DNA of 8,910 bases from Halothiobacillus neapolitanus (GCA_020722165.1 DYLI01000045.1:2664-11573), one strand, 5' to 3'. Counted from the first letter of the stretch, positions 1 through 7,338 are shown. A program made the numbers and translations. Notes: generated from the sequence alone by a model not told the origin.

Positions 1-743
1 TCAGGCTTGATATGCGCTCCTTCAGTATCGAAATTCATCCACACCAGCATAGCGCGTCCGACAAGATTTGCCTCGGGCACAAATCCCCAGTAGCGACTGT
101 CATTACTGTTGTCGCGGTTGTCGCCCATCATGAAGTACTGGCCTTCAGGCACCGTAAACTCACCTTCGGGCCCCACCGCGCCGGAACGCTGAAGAATATC
201 GTGCACCACGCCCGCCAAATCTTCCTGATATTCGCCGGCACCCACCATGCGGCCATTCGCACCATCACCGGGGTAAACGCCTGATGATTTCAAGTTCATC
301 ACCTGACCGTTAATCGTTAGCTGCTTGTTCTCGTAACGAATACGATCACCCGGCAAACCAATCACGCGCTTAATGTAATCAATTTCCGGCTGCTTAGGGT
401 ACTTGAACACCGCCACATCACCGCGTTTCGGCTCGCCCACCGGGATTATTTTGGTACGCAATACTGGTAGACGAATTCCATAGGCAAACTTGTTCACCAA
501 AATAAAATCGCCAACCTCCAGCGTAGGCATCATGGAGCCTGATGGAATGCGGAACGGCTCGGCCACAAACGAACGCAACAGTACGACCACCAGCAATACA
601 GGAAAAAAGCTGCGCGCATAATCCACCAATAATGGATCAGCTTTCGTCATCTCTTTACGCGCCTTGCGAAAAAACAGCGCATCCACCGCGACAATCGCAC
701 CGCTTAGCAGTGTAAGCACAACCAAAATCAACTCGAAGTTCAT
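1..743 (-). CDS. lepB: Signal peptidase I (leader peptidase), 3' end outside the window
   Basis: LepB is the inner-membrane serine protease that removes signal peptides from proteins exported by Sec or Tat. The reading frame starts at ATG 743-741 and stays open to the left edge, giving 247 residues. Two hydrophobic segments (about residues 3-24 and 46-60) come before the catalytic box IPSGSMMPTL, so the nucleophile is Ser70. The general base is Lys125 in DYIKRVIGLPGD. The late family box GDNRDNSNDSRYWGF is present and the visible sequence ends at HIKP, so only a short C-terminal tail should be missing. The gene seems shorter than the 324-residue E. coli enzyme, as in many other bacteria. Its ATG shares one base with the lepA stop (TAATG), so translational coupling to lepA is likely. 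The start is fixed by this overlap and by the position of the first membrane segment. Confidence 0.97.
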   Translation of the reverse strand, partial: MNFELILVVLTLLSGAIVAVDALFFRKARKEMTKADPLLVDYARSFFPVLLVVVLLRSFVAEPFRIPSGSMMPTLEVGDFILVNKFAYGIRLPVLRTKIIPVGEPKRGDVAVFKYPKQPEIDYIKRVIGLPGDRIRYENKQLTINGQVMNLKSSGVYPGDGANGRMVGAGEYQEDLAGVVHDILQRSGAVGPEGEFTVPEGQYFMMGDNRDNSNDSRYWGFVPEANLVGRAMLVWMNFDTEGAHIKP

Positions 744-2542
744 TACTTACTATCCCTTTGCAACACGGCCAAAAACGCTTCTTGCGGCACATCCACCCGA
801 CCAATCGACTTCATACGCTTTTTGCCTTCTTTCTGTTTATTAAGTAATTTTTTCTTGCGCGACACATCGCCACCATAACATTTTGCAAGAACATTCTTAC
901 GCAAGGCTTTGATATTGGTTCGCGCAACAATCTTTCCACCAATGGCGGCTTGAATCGGCACTTCAAATTGTTGCTGCGGAATAAGCTCTTTGAGTTTTTC
1001 GCACAAGACCCGCCCGCGTGATTCGGAATCGGAACGGTGCACAATCATCGACAGCGCATCCACCGGTTCGGCGTTAATCATCACGTCCAATTTGACTAAT
1101 TGTGCGGCTTGAAAACGCAAGAATTTATAGTCAAATGAGGCATAGCCGCGACTCACTGATTTTAGACGGTCGAAAAAGTCCATCACCACTTCGGCCAAAG
1201 GCAATTCAAACGTCAGCTGCACTTGAGCGCCCAAATAGAGCATGTTTTTCTGCACGCCGCGCTTTTCAATGCACAAGGAAATCACATTGCCCACATATTC
1301 TTGCGGCAACAGAATCGTGCCTTCAATAATCGGCTCGCGCATTTCAGCAATATTCGGTGTTGGCGGCAAATCGGCTGGATTATGAATCAACAGCGTTTCG
1401 CCCAAGGTCGTGACCACTTCAAATACCACCGTCGGCGCGGTGGTAATCATATCTAGGTTGTACTCGCGCTCCAGTCGCTCCTGGATAATTTCCATGTGCA
1501 GCAGGCCGAGGAAACCGATGCGAAAACCAAACCCCAGCGCTTGGGATACTTCAGGCTCAAAATGCAATGCCGCATCGTTCAAACGCAGCTTGCGTAGTGC
1601 TTCGCGCAGGTTTTCGTAATCTTCTGATTCAACCGGGTACAAACCCGCGAATACCCGTGGCTGCACTTCCTTAAAGCCGGGCAACGGATCGAATGATGGC
1701 TCTTCGACGCTGGTAATCGTGTCGCCCACTTTGGCGGCGTCAATTTCCTTGATGCCCGCGATCAAAAAGCCCACTTCACCGGTTTTCAAAACCTCACGGT
1801 CACGTCGTTTGGGCGTGAACACGCCAACTTTTTCCACTTGGAACACATCGCCGGTACGCATGGTTTTAATTTTCTGACGCAAACGCAGCTCGCCATCCAC
1901 CACACGCACCAAGGCCACCACGCCGACATAGTTGTCAAACCACGAATCGACAATCAGCACGCGCAAAGGCGCATCTTCCTTGCCATGCGGCGGTGGGATT
2001 TTCTTGACCAAAACTTCAAGTAATTCAGGCACATTCAAGCCACTTTTGGCCGAAACACGCTCGGCATCCGTGGCATCAATGCCAATCACATCGCCAATCT
2101 CTTTGGCCACACGATCGGGATCGGCATTGGGTAAATCCATTTTATTCAACACGGGAACAACTTCGAGCCCCAAATCCAGAGCGGTGTAGCAGTTCGCTAC
2201 TGATTGCGCTTCTACCCCTTGCGAGGCATCCACCACCAGCAGCGCCCCCTCACAGGCCGCCAGTGAGCGCGAGACTTCATACGAAAAGTCCACATGCCCC
2301 GGCGTGTCGATCAGGTTCAGCTCATAATCCTGACCATCGCGCGCGCGGTACGTCAAGGATACGCATTGCGCCTTAATGGTAATGCCGCGTTCACGCTCAA
2401 TATCCATCGAATCAAGCACTTGCGCTTCCATTTCGCGCAATTCAAGCCCACCACAGAGCTGTATCAGGCGGTCGGCCAGGGTCGATTTACCGTGGTCAAT
2501 ATGGGCAATAATCGAGAAATTGCGAATGTGTGCTTGATCCAT
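743..2542 (-). CDS. lepA: Translation GTPase LepA (elongation factor 4)
   Basis: LepA/EF4 is a ribosome-binding GTPase related to EF-G; roles in back-translocation, initiation and 30S assembly have been proposed. The 599-residue length equals that of E. coli LepA. GTPase motifs are in order: P-loop AHIDHGKST (13-21), switch II DTPGHVDF (79-86), NKMD (133-136) and SAKSG. The family C-terminal region with GGDVSRKKKLLNKQKEGKK is intact. The start MDQAHIRNFSIIAHIDHGK aligns with the family N-terminus; an AGGGA at 2556-2560 lies 13 bases upstream, a loosely spaced ribosome site. The gene lies 79 bases after rseC and overlaps lepB by one base. The gap before it has a possible promoter of its own. 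No residue looks damaged. Confidence 0.99.
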   Translation of the reverse strand: MDQAHIRNFSIIAHIDHGKSTLADRLIQLCGGLELREMEAQVLDSMDIERERGITIKAQCVSLTYRARDGQDYELNLIDTPGHVDFSYEVSRSLAACEGALLVVDASQGVEAQSVANCYTALDLGLEVVPVLNKMDLPNADPDRVAKEIGDVIGIDATDAERVSAKSGLNVPELLEVLVKKIPPPHGKEDAPLRVLIVDSWFDNYVGVVALVRVVDGELRLRQKIKTMRTGDVFQVEKVGVFTPKRRDREVLKTGEVGFLIAGIKEIDAAKVGDTITSVEEPSFDPLPGFKEVQPRVFAGLYPVESEDYENLREALRKLRLNDAALHFEPEVSQALGFGFRIGFLGLLHMEIIQERLEREYNLDMITTAPTVVFEVVTTLGETLLIHNPADLPPTPNIAEMREPIIEGTILLPQEYVGNVISLCIEKRGVQKNMLYLGAQVQLTFELPLAEVVMDFFDRLKSVSRGYASFDYKFLRFQAAQLVKLDVMINAEPVDALSMIVHRSDSESRGRVLCEKLKELIPQQQFEVPIQAAIGGKIVARTNIKALRKNVLAKCYGGDVSRKKKLLNKQKEGKKRMKSIGRVDVPQEAFLAVLQRDSK

Positions 2543-2589
2543 GAGAGGCGCTTAATCCCTGAAATGTGTGTCGTTCAACAAAGGCGCGG

Positions 2590-2598
2590 AGTATAGCA
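2590..2598 (-). promoter_or_regulatory. Candidate extended -10 promoter for lepA-lepB
   Basis: On the minus strand the rseC-lepA gap contains TGCTATACT, an extended -10 element (TGn plus TATACT, five of six matches to TATAAT). No good -35 hexamer sits 16-18 bases upstream, which is tolerable for an extended -10 promoter. Transcription would begin near 2583, about 40 bases before the lepA ATG. The 8-mer GCGCTTAA (plus strand) occurs on both sides of it, at 2548-2555 and 2606-2613. The call rests on a motif match only. Confidence 0.4.
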
Positions 2599-2621
2599 GT
2601 TCAAAGCGCTTAACTTCGTTG

Positions 2622-3101
2622 TCACACCTTTTGGATAGGGATTGTCTTCGGCACGACCGAATCAATGCGCGCCAGAATCACGGGCTGGATTTTATGCGGC
2701 TGGTTGGCGGATGAGTGCCCAAGCAACGCGACAATGCCCAAAGCCAAGCCAAAACCAATGACCCCAGCAGCAATCGCCCACAAATCCCCCCAAGGCTGTG
2801 CCAGAAATAGACCTGACATCAAGCCAAACAAAGGCAGACCGTACAACAAAAAGGCGGCCTGCAACGCGCCCTCTTCCTCAACGCCAAGCAACACCTTATC
2901 GCCGATGCGGACACCTAGGTTGTCGCGTGCGCAAACCACATTTGAGCTTGAGTTGCTTGATGCAGGCGTCAACGCTTCACCAAGCAGCTGGCTACCGCAA
3001 ACTCCTTTGGACGAGCAACTGCTGCACCCGCCCTTGCGCTCGCTTTCAACCCAGGCAAAGCCGTCCTCAACGGCAATCACTCGACCTTGAGTCTCAAGCA
3101 A
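2622..3101 (-). CDS. rseC: RseC/MucC family membrane protein with cysteine cluster, TTG start
   Basis: RseC is an inner-membrane protein encoded with rpoE; in E. coli it acts in the Rsx system that reduces the redox sensor SoxR, and in Pseudomonas MucC modulates sigma-E activity. The 159-residue product has the family N-terminus (xLExxGRVIAVE), a cytoplasmic cysteine motif CSSCSSKGVCG (Cys26, Cys29, Cys35) that may hold a metal or Fe-S cluster, and two membrane segments (about 83-103 and 107-128), close to the E. coli length. The start is TTG at 3101-3099: no ATG fits, and a strong AAGGAG lies six bases upstream inside the end of rseB. Only three bases separate it from the rseB stop. Function is inferred from family and position. 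Confidence 0.93.
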   Translation of the reverse strand: MLETQGRVIAVEDGFAWVESERKGGCSSCSSKGVCGSQLLGEALTPASSNSSSNVVCARDNLGVRIGDKVLLGVEEEGALQAAFLLYGLPLFGLMSGLFLAQPWGDLWAIAAGVIGFGLALGIVALLGHSSANQPHKIQPVILARIDSVVPKTIPIQKV

Positions 3102-3104
3102 GAA

Positions 3105-4163
3105 TCACTCCTTGGCGCGCAACGAGGGTTGCATACCATCAAGCATCATGCGCATGGCGGCCTCCGGTGCATCGCCAACAGCCGTCAATCGGTAGCCATC
3201 AACATCACGCACAATGCGCTGCATCACACCTTTCGGCTGAGGCTTAGCCGGAGTATCACCGACTGCCGCCAAACCCGCTCCATCCAAACGCTCAATAAAC
3301 ACGGACACACTACCCAATCCGTCGGAAAAAATAAGCTGTTCCAAAAGTTTTTGTGTGTGCGGACTGCTGCGTAAATCGGCAGAGCGCAAGCGGTAGCCTG
3401 GTGGCAACTGCGTGGCGACCCAACTTGTCTGAAATGATGCTTGAGTCTGCTCGCTAGCTGCTGGTCGCTTGTCCTCCACCACGCGAAAGCCCTCGATATT
3501 CGTGAAGATGCGCATATCGTCTGCATCTTCGGTTTTCTGCACGCGCAGTTGAGCAAACTGACTTAACTCAAGGCGACGCTCACCATCAAATACCTCAAGA
3601 TTCAGCAACATAGCACTGGACTCGTGAATACACAGCCGATAACCAAAGCGGTAAGCATCCTTGGGTTCAAGCTTGACCAAACGGCAGGCTATTCCGCCCA
3701 CTCGCGCATAATCTTGCCGCGTAATGTTGTAAAAGGCACTCAGCGAGCGCGTTTCTGCGAAGCGTTCAGACGATAATCGTCCATTGAATGCAGGCGTTTG
3801 CCCCTTCACGATATAACGTGCTTGCGGCCAAACACAGGCGCATCCTTTGGAATCCTGGATAACCTCAAATGGCTTGCCATCTAGGCTAAGCAAATGCTCA
3901 CGTTCACCCAGATCGGCATCGTAACGGTGAAAAACCCGCATACTGCGCGCTTCACCGCCGCGCATATGCAGCAACAAACCTTCGTAATTGGTCGTCTGCA
4001 TCGCCGTCGCCATGCGCTTTAATAAACGCTCCGCATCCTCGTCAGGGGCGTCAATCACCTGATTCGGCATCGGGGAAAAAGCTTCATTTTCAGCGCGCAC
4101 CAAACCACTGCCAAGCGCCAAGAGCACTGCAAAGCCTAGAGAGAATAAAGAATTCAATCGCAT
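3105..4163 (-). CDS. rseB: Periplasmic sigma-E regulator RseB/MucB
   Basis: RseB binds the periplasmic part of RseA and blocks its cleavage by DegS; it senses mislocalised lipoproteins and lipopolysaccharide intermediates. The product has 352 residues, somewhat longer than the 318 of E. coli RseB. A signal peptide covers residues 1-24 (hydrophobic core FSLGFAVLLALGSG, cleavage after VRA). The large lipid-binding-like domain (about 35-215) contains the family pattern of MRVFHRYDADLGEREHLLSLDGKP followed by a second domain (about 240-345) with LPPGYRL and FSDGLGSVSVFIE, which match MucB. Four cysteines are visible in the exported protein (the paired GCACVW, then IACRL and RLCIH), so disulphides are possible. 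The ATG at 4163 overlaps the rseA stop by one base (TAATG), and no clear ribosome site is seen, which points to coupling with rseA. Confidence 0.95.
   Translation of the reverse strand: MRLNSLFSLGFAVLLALGSGLVRAENEAFSPMPNQVIDAPDEDAERLLKRMATAMQTTNYEGLLLHMRGGEARSMRVFHRYDADLGEREHLLSLDGKPFEVIQDSKGCACVWPQARYIVKGQTPAFNGRLSSERFAETRSLSAFYNITRQDYARVGGIACRLVKLEPKDAYRFGYRLCIHESSAMLLNLEVFDGERRLELSQFAQLRVQKTEDADDMRIFTNIEGFRVVEDKRPAASEQTQASFQTSWVATQLPPGYRLRSADLRSSPHTQKLLEQLIFSDGLGSVSVFIERLDGAGLAAVGDTPAKPQPKGVMQRIVRDVDGYRLTAVGDAPEAAMRMMLDGMQPSLRAKE
3108..3113 (-). promoter_or_regulatory. Ribosome binding site deciding the rseC TTG start
   Basis: Minus-strand AAGGAG lies six bases upstream of TTG 3101-3099, within the last codons of rseB. 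It is the best Shine-Dalgarno sequence in the operon and compensates for the weak start codon. Confidence 0.8.
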
Positions 4164-4831
4164 TAGGGACGCTCGTAAGAAGCTAGGCGTACATTGGATG
4201 ACAGATTGCGCATCGGACCGCCCTCAGCGTGAGCCAGATGCTGAAGTAGATAACTATCCGGCAGGACATCGGCTGCGGTGTCTTGTTCGGCCAAGGGCGG
4301 CGCATTGCTGGTCGCCACTACGGTTAAATCAGGCACTGCGACAGGTTGCTCATTCAACATGGTTGCGTTGTTTTGGGCATTGATGGCTGGGGCTTTGGGA
4401 TCAATGCCTGCGTCCTGCACCACAACCAGCATCACGCCTGCCACGCTGGCCGCCAAGGCCATGGAAAACGCCGGCGCACGCCAACCTGTAAACCAGCCGC
4501 TCCATGAATTTGCTTTGAGTTGAACGGCAACGGGACGAGAAGGCTGAGCCTGTGCTGCTTCCGTCGCAATCTGCTGCATGACCGACCCCGCAAGATCCCG
4601 CGAAGTACGCCGCTGCGCCATCTCGGCAAACAGCGGGGAATCGACCTCGGCACGCATCAACTCACCCAGTAACGCGTAACGCTCCAAGCGGCGTGCAGCA
4701 TCATGCTGCGTTCCGCGTGGCGCTGCGTTCAAACGCGAGAGCACCTGCCGTTCTTCATCTGCGGACAAGGCGTCATCTGCCAACGCAGAGAGCATTTCGT
4801 CATCATTGACCTTCGTTATAGGCGTATTCAT
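4163..4831 (-). CDS. rseA: Anti-sigma-E factor RseA/MucA
   Basis: RseA is a single-pass inner-membrane protein that holds RpoE inactive and is destroyed stepwise by DegS/AlgW and RseP under envelope stress. The 222-residue product (E. coli 216) has an N-terminal sigma-binding domain (DEMLSALADDALSADEERQV, then RLERYALLGELMRAEV, about residues 9-65), a linker, one membrane segment (about 119-138) and a periplasmic tail ending in SYLLQHLAHAEGG and VRLASYE, a pattern familiar from MucA-type tails. I chose ATG 4831 because GAGG (4841-4844) lies nine bases upstream and because the longer frame from 4963 would run over the end of rpoE. The gene starts 34 bases after rpoE, as expected for an inhibitor co-expressed with its sigma factor. 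Sequence outside the N-domain and tail is poorly conserved in this family. Confidence 0.94.
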   Translation of the reverse strand: MNTPITKVNDDEMLSALADDALSADEERQVLSRLNAAPRGTQHDAARRLERYALLGELMRAEVDSPLFAEMAQRRTSRDLAGSVMQQIATEAAQAQPSRPVAVQLKANSWSGWFTGWRAPAFSMALAASVAGVMLVVVQDAGIDPKAPAINAQNNATMLNEQPVAVPDLTVVATSNAPPLAEQDTAADVLPDSYLLQHLAHAEGGPMRNLSSNVRLASYERP

Positions 4832-4840
4832 GCCATTCAA

Positions 4841-4844
4841 CCTC
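4841..4844 (-). promoter_or_regulatory. Ribosome binding site for rseA
   Basis: Minus-strand GAGG, nine bases before ATG 4831, follows a run of seven T (4845-4851) in the rpoE-rseA gap. It supports the short rseA start over the in-frame ATG at 4963. Confidence 0.6.
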
Positions 4845-4865
4845 AAAAAAATATGTCCTAAGCCA

Positions 4866-5492
4866 TCAGGCCGCAAAGGCTTGCAAATGTTTATCAATCG
4901 CCTCACGGGCGCGGAAAATACGTGAGCGCACAGTACCAATCGGACAATCCATGACCTCAGCAATTTCTTCGTAACTCAAACCCTCGAACTCGCGCAAGGT
5001 TATGGCCGAGCGCAAATCTTCGGGTAACTCACTTAATGCCTTTTTAAGCACGCGGTGCAGTTCCACACCATTCATGACCGTTTCCGGCGTATCGCGCGTC
5101 ACCAGACCCGGTGTATCGGCGTATTGTTCGGTTTCATCGGCATCCAAATCCACCATGCGCGCCTGATTGTAAGCCGTAGACAAATAATTCTTCGCCGTGT
5201 TCACCGCAATGCGATACAACCACGTATAAAAAGCCGACTCACCACGAAAAGCGGGCAAGGCTTTCCACGCTTTGATAAAGGTTTCTTGAGTCAAATCCAA
5301 AGCTTCATCCATGTCACGCACATAACGCATAATCAGCTTGCTCACCTTGTGCTGATATTTGCGCAAGAGCAACTCAAACGCATACTGATCGCCCGTTTTA
5401 GCAAGCTCCACCAACTGCTGATCGCTGGCGTGGGCATCCGGCCTTGGCGTTGATACTCGTCCCGGTTCGTGACCCTTGGGGCGGACTGACAT
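4866..5492 (-). CDS. rpoE: Envelope-stress sigma factor RpoE/AlgU (sigma-E)
   Basis: This extracytoplasmic-function sigma factor directs RNA polymerase to envelope-stress promoters. The sigma-2 domain (about 36-105) has ALDLTQETFIKAWKAL, FRGESAFYTWLYR and IAVNTAKNYL; sigma-4 (about 145-202) has LPEDLRSAITLREFEGLS, YEEIAEVMDCPIGTVRSR and IFRAREAID, near-identical to E. coli RpoE and AlgU. At 208 residues it is longer than E. coli (191): about 16 extra, proline- and charge-rich residues precede the conserved DQQLVELAKTGD. No in-frame ATG, GTG or TTG lies between 5492 and that motif, so the extension seems real; the ribosome site is a weak GGGA 11 bases upstream. A sigma-E-like promoter upstream suggests autoregulation. 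rseA follows after 34 bases. Confidence 0.97.
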   Translation of the reverse strand: MSVRPKGHEPGRVSTPRPDAHASDQQLVELAKTGDQYAFELLLRKYQHKVSKLIMRYVRDMDEALDLTQETFIKAWKALPAFRGESAFYTWLYRIAVNTAKNYLSTAYNQARMVDLDADETEQYADTPGLVTRDTPETVMNGVELHRVLKKALSELPEDLRSAITLREFEGLSYEEIAEVMDCPIGTVRSRIFRAREAIDKHLQAFAA

Positions 5493-5542
5493 AATGACTG
5501 CATTCCCATTAAATACCCCAAACTTAATCCAAGCTGAACGCT

Positions 5543-5570
5543 ATAGATGCGAAAGGGGCGCGAAGGTTCC
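5543..5570 (-). promoter_or_regulatory. Sigma-E-type autoregulatory promoter of rpoE
   Basis: On the minus strand GGAACCT (5570-5564) is followed after exactly 16 bases by TCTAT (5547-5543). This fits the sigma-E/AlgU pattern GAACTT-N16/17-TCTnA with one mismatch in the -35 core and one in the -10. Transcription would start near 5537 and leave a leader of about 45 bases before the rpoE ATG. Autoregulated rpoE promoters at this place are known from E. coli and Pseudomonas. Confidence 0.75.
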
Positions 5571-5574
5571 GTGA

Positions 5575-5605
5575 TTGGCACATTGGCCTGTGTTGCGTTG
5601 ATAAT
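5575..5605 (+). promoter_or_regulatory. Candidate vegetative promoter of nadB
   Basis: TTGGCA (5575-5580, five of six to TTGACA) and GATAAT (5600-5605, five of six to TATAAT) are 19 bases apart, which is longer than optimal. Transcription would start near 5612, downstream of the first in-frame ATG (5609) and about 60 bases before the preferred nadB start at 5672. Confidence 0.45.
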
Positions 5606-5671
5606 ACAATGCTTGTGAACATGATGTTACACCCTACTCAAATCAACTCCCCTCTGGAAAAATCCTTAACT

Positions 5672-7309
5672 ATGCAAAAAACGCGCTCGCCTTTTGATGT
5701 GCTCATCCTCGGTAGCGGTGCTGCGGGCTTGAGTTGTGCGCTCCACCTTCCGGCAGGCTTGCGCGTTGGCATCTTGTCAAAAAACGCCATCGACGAGGGC
5801 AGTACGCAATGGGCGCAAGGTGGCATTGCCGCCGTGATGGATGTAAGCGATAGCTTCGACAGCCATATCCACGACACCCTTGATGCAGGCGCTGGCTTAC
5901 CTGATACCAAGGTTGTCGAGCGTATCGTGCGCGAAGCGCCGCAGCTTATGGATTGGCTCCTGCGGCTTGGAATGCCGTTTACCCGCGATCAAGGCAAGTT
6001 ACACCTAACCCGCGAAGGCGGCCACAGTCACCGCCGGGTTGCTCATGCACATGATGCAACCGGCGCGGCATTAGAAACCACCCTACTCCATGCCGCGCGC
6101 GCGCGAAAAACCCTGACCTTGCTGGACAACCACACCGCCATCGACCTCATTACCAGCCGGCACTTGGGCATAACAAGCGAAGAAAACCGTTGCCTTGGCG
6201 TATACGCGCTCAACCGCAGCAGCGGACACATCGAAACCCTGCGCGCGCATTGCGTCGTGCTCGCCACCGGCGGCGCGAGCAAGGTCTATCTCTACACCAC
6301 CAATCCTGATGGATCAACCGGCGACGGCATTGCCATGGCCTGGCGCGCGGGTTGCCGAGTAGCCAATTTGGAATTCATGCAGTTCCACCCCACCGCACTG
6401 TATGAACCTCGCGCCAAGACCTTCCTCATCTCCGAAGCCGTGCGCGGCGAAGGCGGGCGGCTGGTGCTACCCGACGGCACACCGTTTATGCAGCGCTACG
6501 ATGCTCGCGGTGAACTCGCCCCACGCGACATCGTGGCACGTGCCATCGACTATGAAATGAAGCGTCTGGGTCTGGATTGCGTGTATCTCGATATTAGCCA
6601 CAAACCGCCGGAGTTTGTGCGCGAACACTTTCCCACCATCTACGCCCGCTGTCTTGAATACGGCTACGACATCACCCGACAGCCCATTCCGGTCGTACCC
6701 GCCGCGCACTACACCTGCGGCGGTGTGATGGTCGATGAAAACGGACGCACCGATATTGATGGTTTGTATGCCGCAGGTGAAGTCAGCCACACCGGGCTGC
6801 ACGGTGCGAATCGTCTTGCCAGCAACTCACTACTGGAGTGCATGGTCTACGGGCGCGCAGCCGCCCTGGACATTGCCAAACGCCGCCGCGACCCAAAACT
6901 AAACCGCGACATGCAGCTTGAAATTCCCGCCTGGGATGAAAGCCAAGTCAGCGACTCAGACGAAGAAGTCGTGGTCAGCCACAACTGGCACGAATTGCGA
7001 CAAACCATGTGGGACTACGTCGGCATCGTGCGCACCCGCAAGCGCCTGAGCCGCGCCATGAACCGCATCGAACTGCTCAAGCGCGAAATTGACGAGTATT
7101 ACGGCAATTTCCGCGTCACTCACAACCTGATTGAGCTACGCAACCTCGTCACCGTAGCTGAGTTAATCGTGCGCTCGGCGATGGAACGCAAGGAAAGCCG
7201 TGGGCTGCACTATATTCTTGATTATCCTGAATTAATTGAGGGTGAACCGGGGAATACGGTGCTGGTACCAAATGAAATCAAGGCTTGTGATAAACAGCCG
7301 AGCTCCTAA
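5672..7309 (+). CDS. nadB: L-aspartate oxidase
   Basis: NadB is the cytosolic FAD enzyme that oxidises L-aspartate to iminoaspartate, which NadA condenses with dihydroxyacetone phosphate to quinolinate in de novo NAD synthesis. From ATG 5672 it has 545 residues (E. coli 540). Visible are the FAD dinucleotide motif GSGAAG (14-19), EGST and AQGGIAAV, and the expected active-site positions: Glu115 in HLTREGGHSHRR, His239 in QFHPTAL, Arg285 in ELAPRDIVARAI, His346 in HYTCGG and Arg381 in GANRLASNSLLEC, each five or six residues before its E. coli counterpart. The helical C-terminal domain (HNWHELRQTMWDYVGIVR) is intact. In-frame ATGs at 5609, 5621 and 5624 would add up to 21 residues unlike the family; 5672 fits best, though its ribosome site (GGAAA, 11 bases away) is weak. 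It diverges from rpoE, as in E. coli. Confidence 0.98.
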   Translation: MQKTRSPFDVLILGSGAAGLSCALHLPAGLRVGILSKNAIDEGSTQWAQGGIAAVMDVSDSFDSHIHDTLDAGAGLPDTKVVERIVREAPQLMDWLLRLGMPFTRDQGKLHLTREGGHSHRRVAHAHDATGAALETTLLHAARARKTLTLLDNHTAIDLITSRHLGITSEENRCLGVYALNRSSGHIETLRAHCVVLATGGASKVYLYTTNPDGSTGDGIAMAWRAGCRVANLEFMQFHPTALYEPRAKTFLISEAVRGEGGRLVLPDGTPFMQRYDARGELAPRDIVARAIDYEMKRLGLDCVYLDISHKPPEFVREHFPTIYARCLEYGYDITRQPIPVVPAAHYTCGGVMVDENGRTDIDGLYAAGEVSHTGLHGANRLASNSLLECMVYGRAAALDIAKRRRDPKLNRDMQLEIPAWDESQVSDSDEEVVVSHNWHELRQTMWDYVGIVRTRKRLSRAMNRIELLKREIDEYYGNFRVTHNLIELRNLVTVAELIVRSAMERKESRGLHYILDYPELIEGEPGNTVLVPNEIKACDKQPSS

Positions 7310-7338
7310 ACTTAAAATGTATTTCTAATACCTCTAAC

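Noticed and set aside
12..284. 90-codon open frame on the plus strand at the left edge
   Set aside because: It is the antisense shadow of the lepB catalytic and C-terminal region.
2665..3090. 141-codon open frame on the plus strand opposite rseC
   Set aside because: It is antisense to a well supported gene, its protein has no recognisable domain, and its composition reflects the complementary strand.
4832..4865. Run of seven T after the rpoE stop as an intrinsic terminator
   Set aside because: No stable stem precedes the run, and rseA must be transcribed with rpoE; it is more likely just part of the rseA leader.
4832..4963. Longer rseA frame beginning at ATG 4963
   Set aside because: It would overlap the end of rpoE by about 100 bases, adds 44 residues unlike RseA, and the ATG at 4831 has a ribosome site and family N-terminus.
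5609..5671. Longer nadB beginning at ATG 5609, 5621 or 5624
   Set aside because: The added residues do not resemble NadB, there is no ribosome site, and the likely transcription start falls near or after the first ATG.
6094..6105. (CG)6 alternating tract in nadB, possible Z-DNA or slippage site
   Set aside because: It encodes ordinary Ala/Arg codons within an intact frame and such tracts are common in coding sequence of this composition.
6467..6802. 111-codon open frame on the minus strand within nadB
   Set aside because: It lies wholly opposite conserved NadB active-site sequence and has no ribosome site or recognisable domain.
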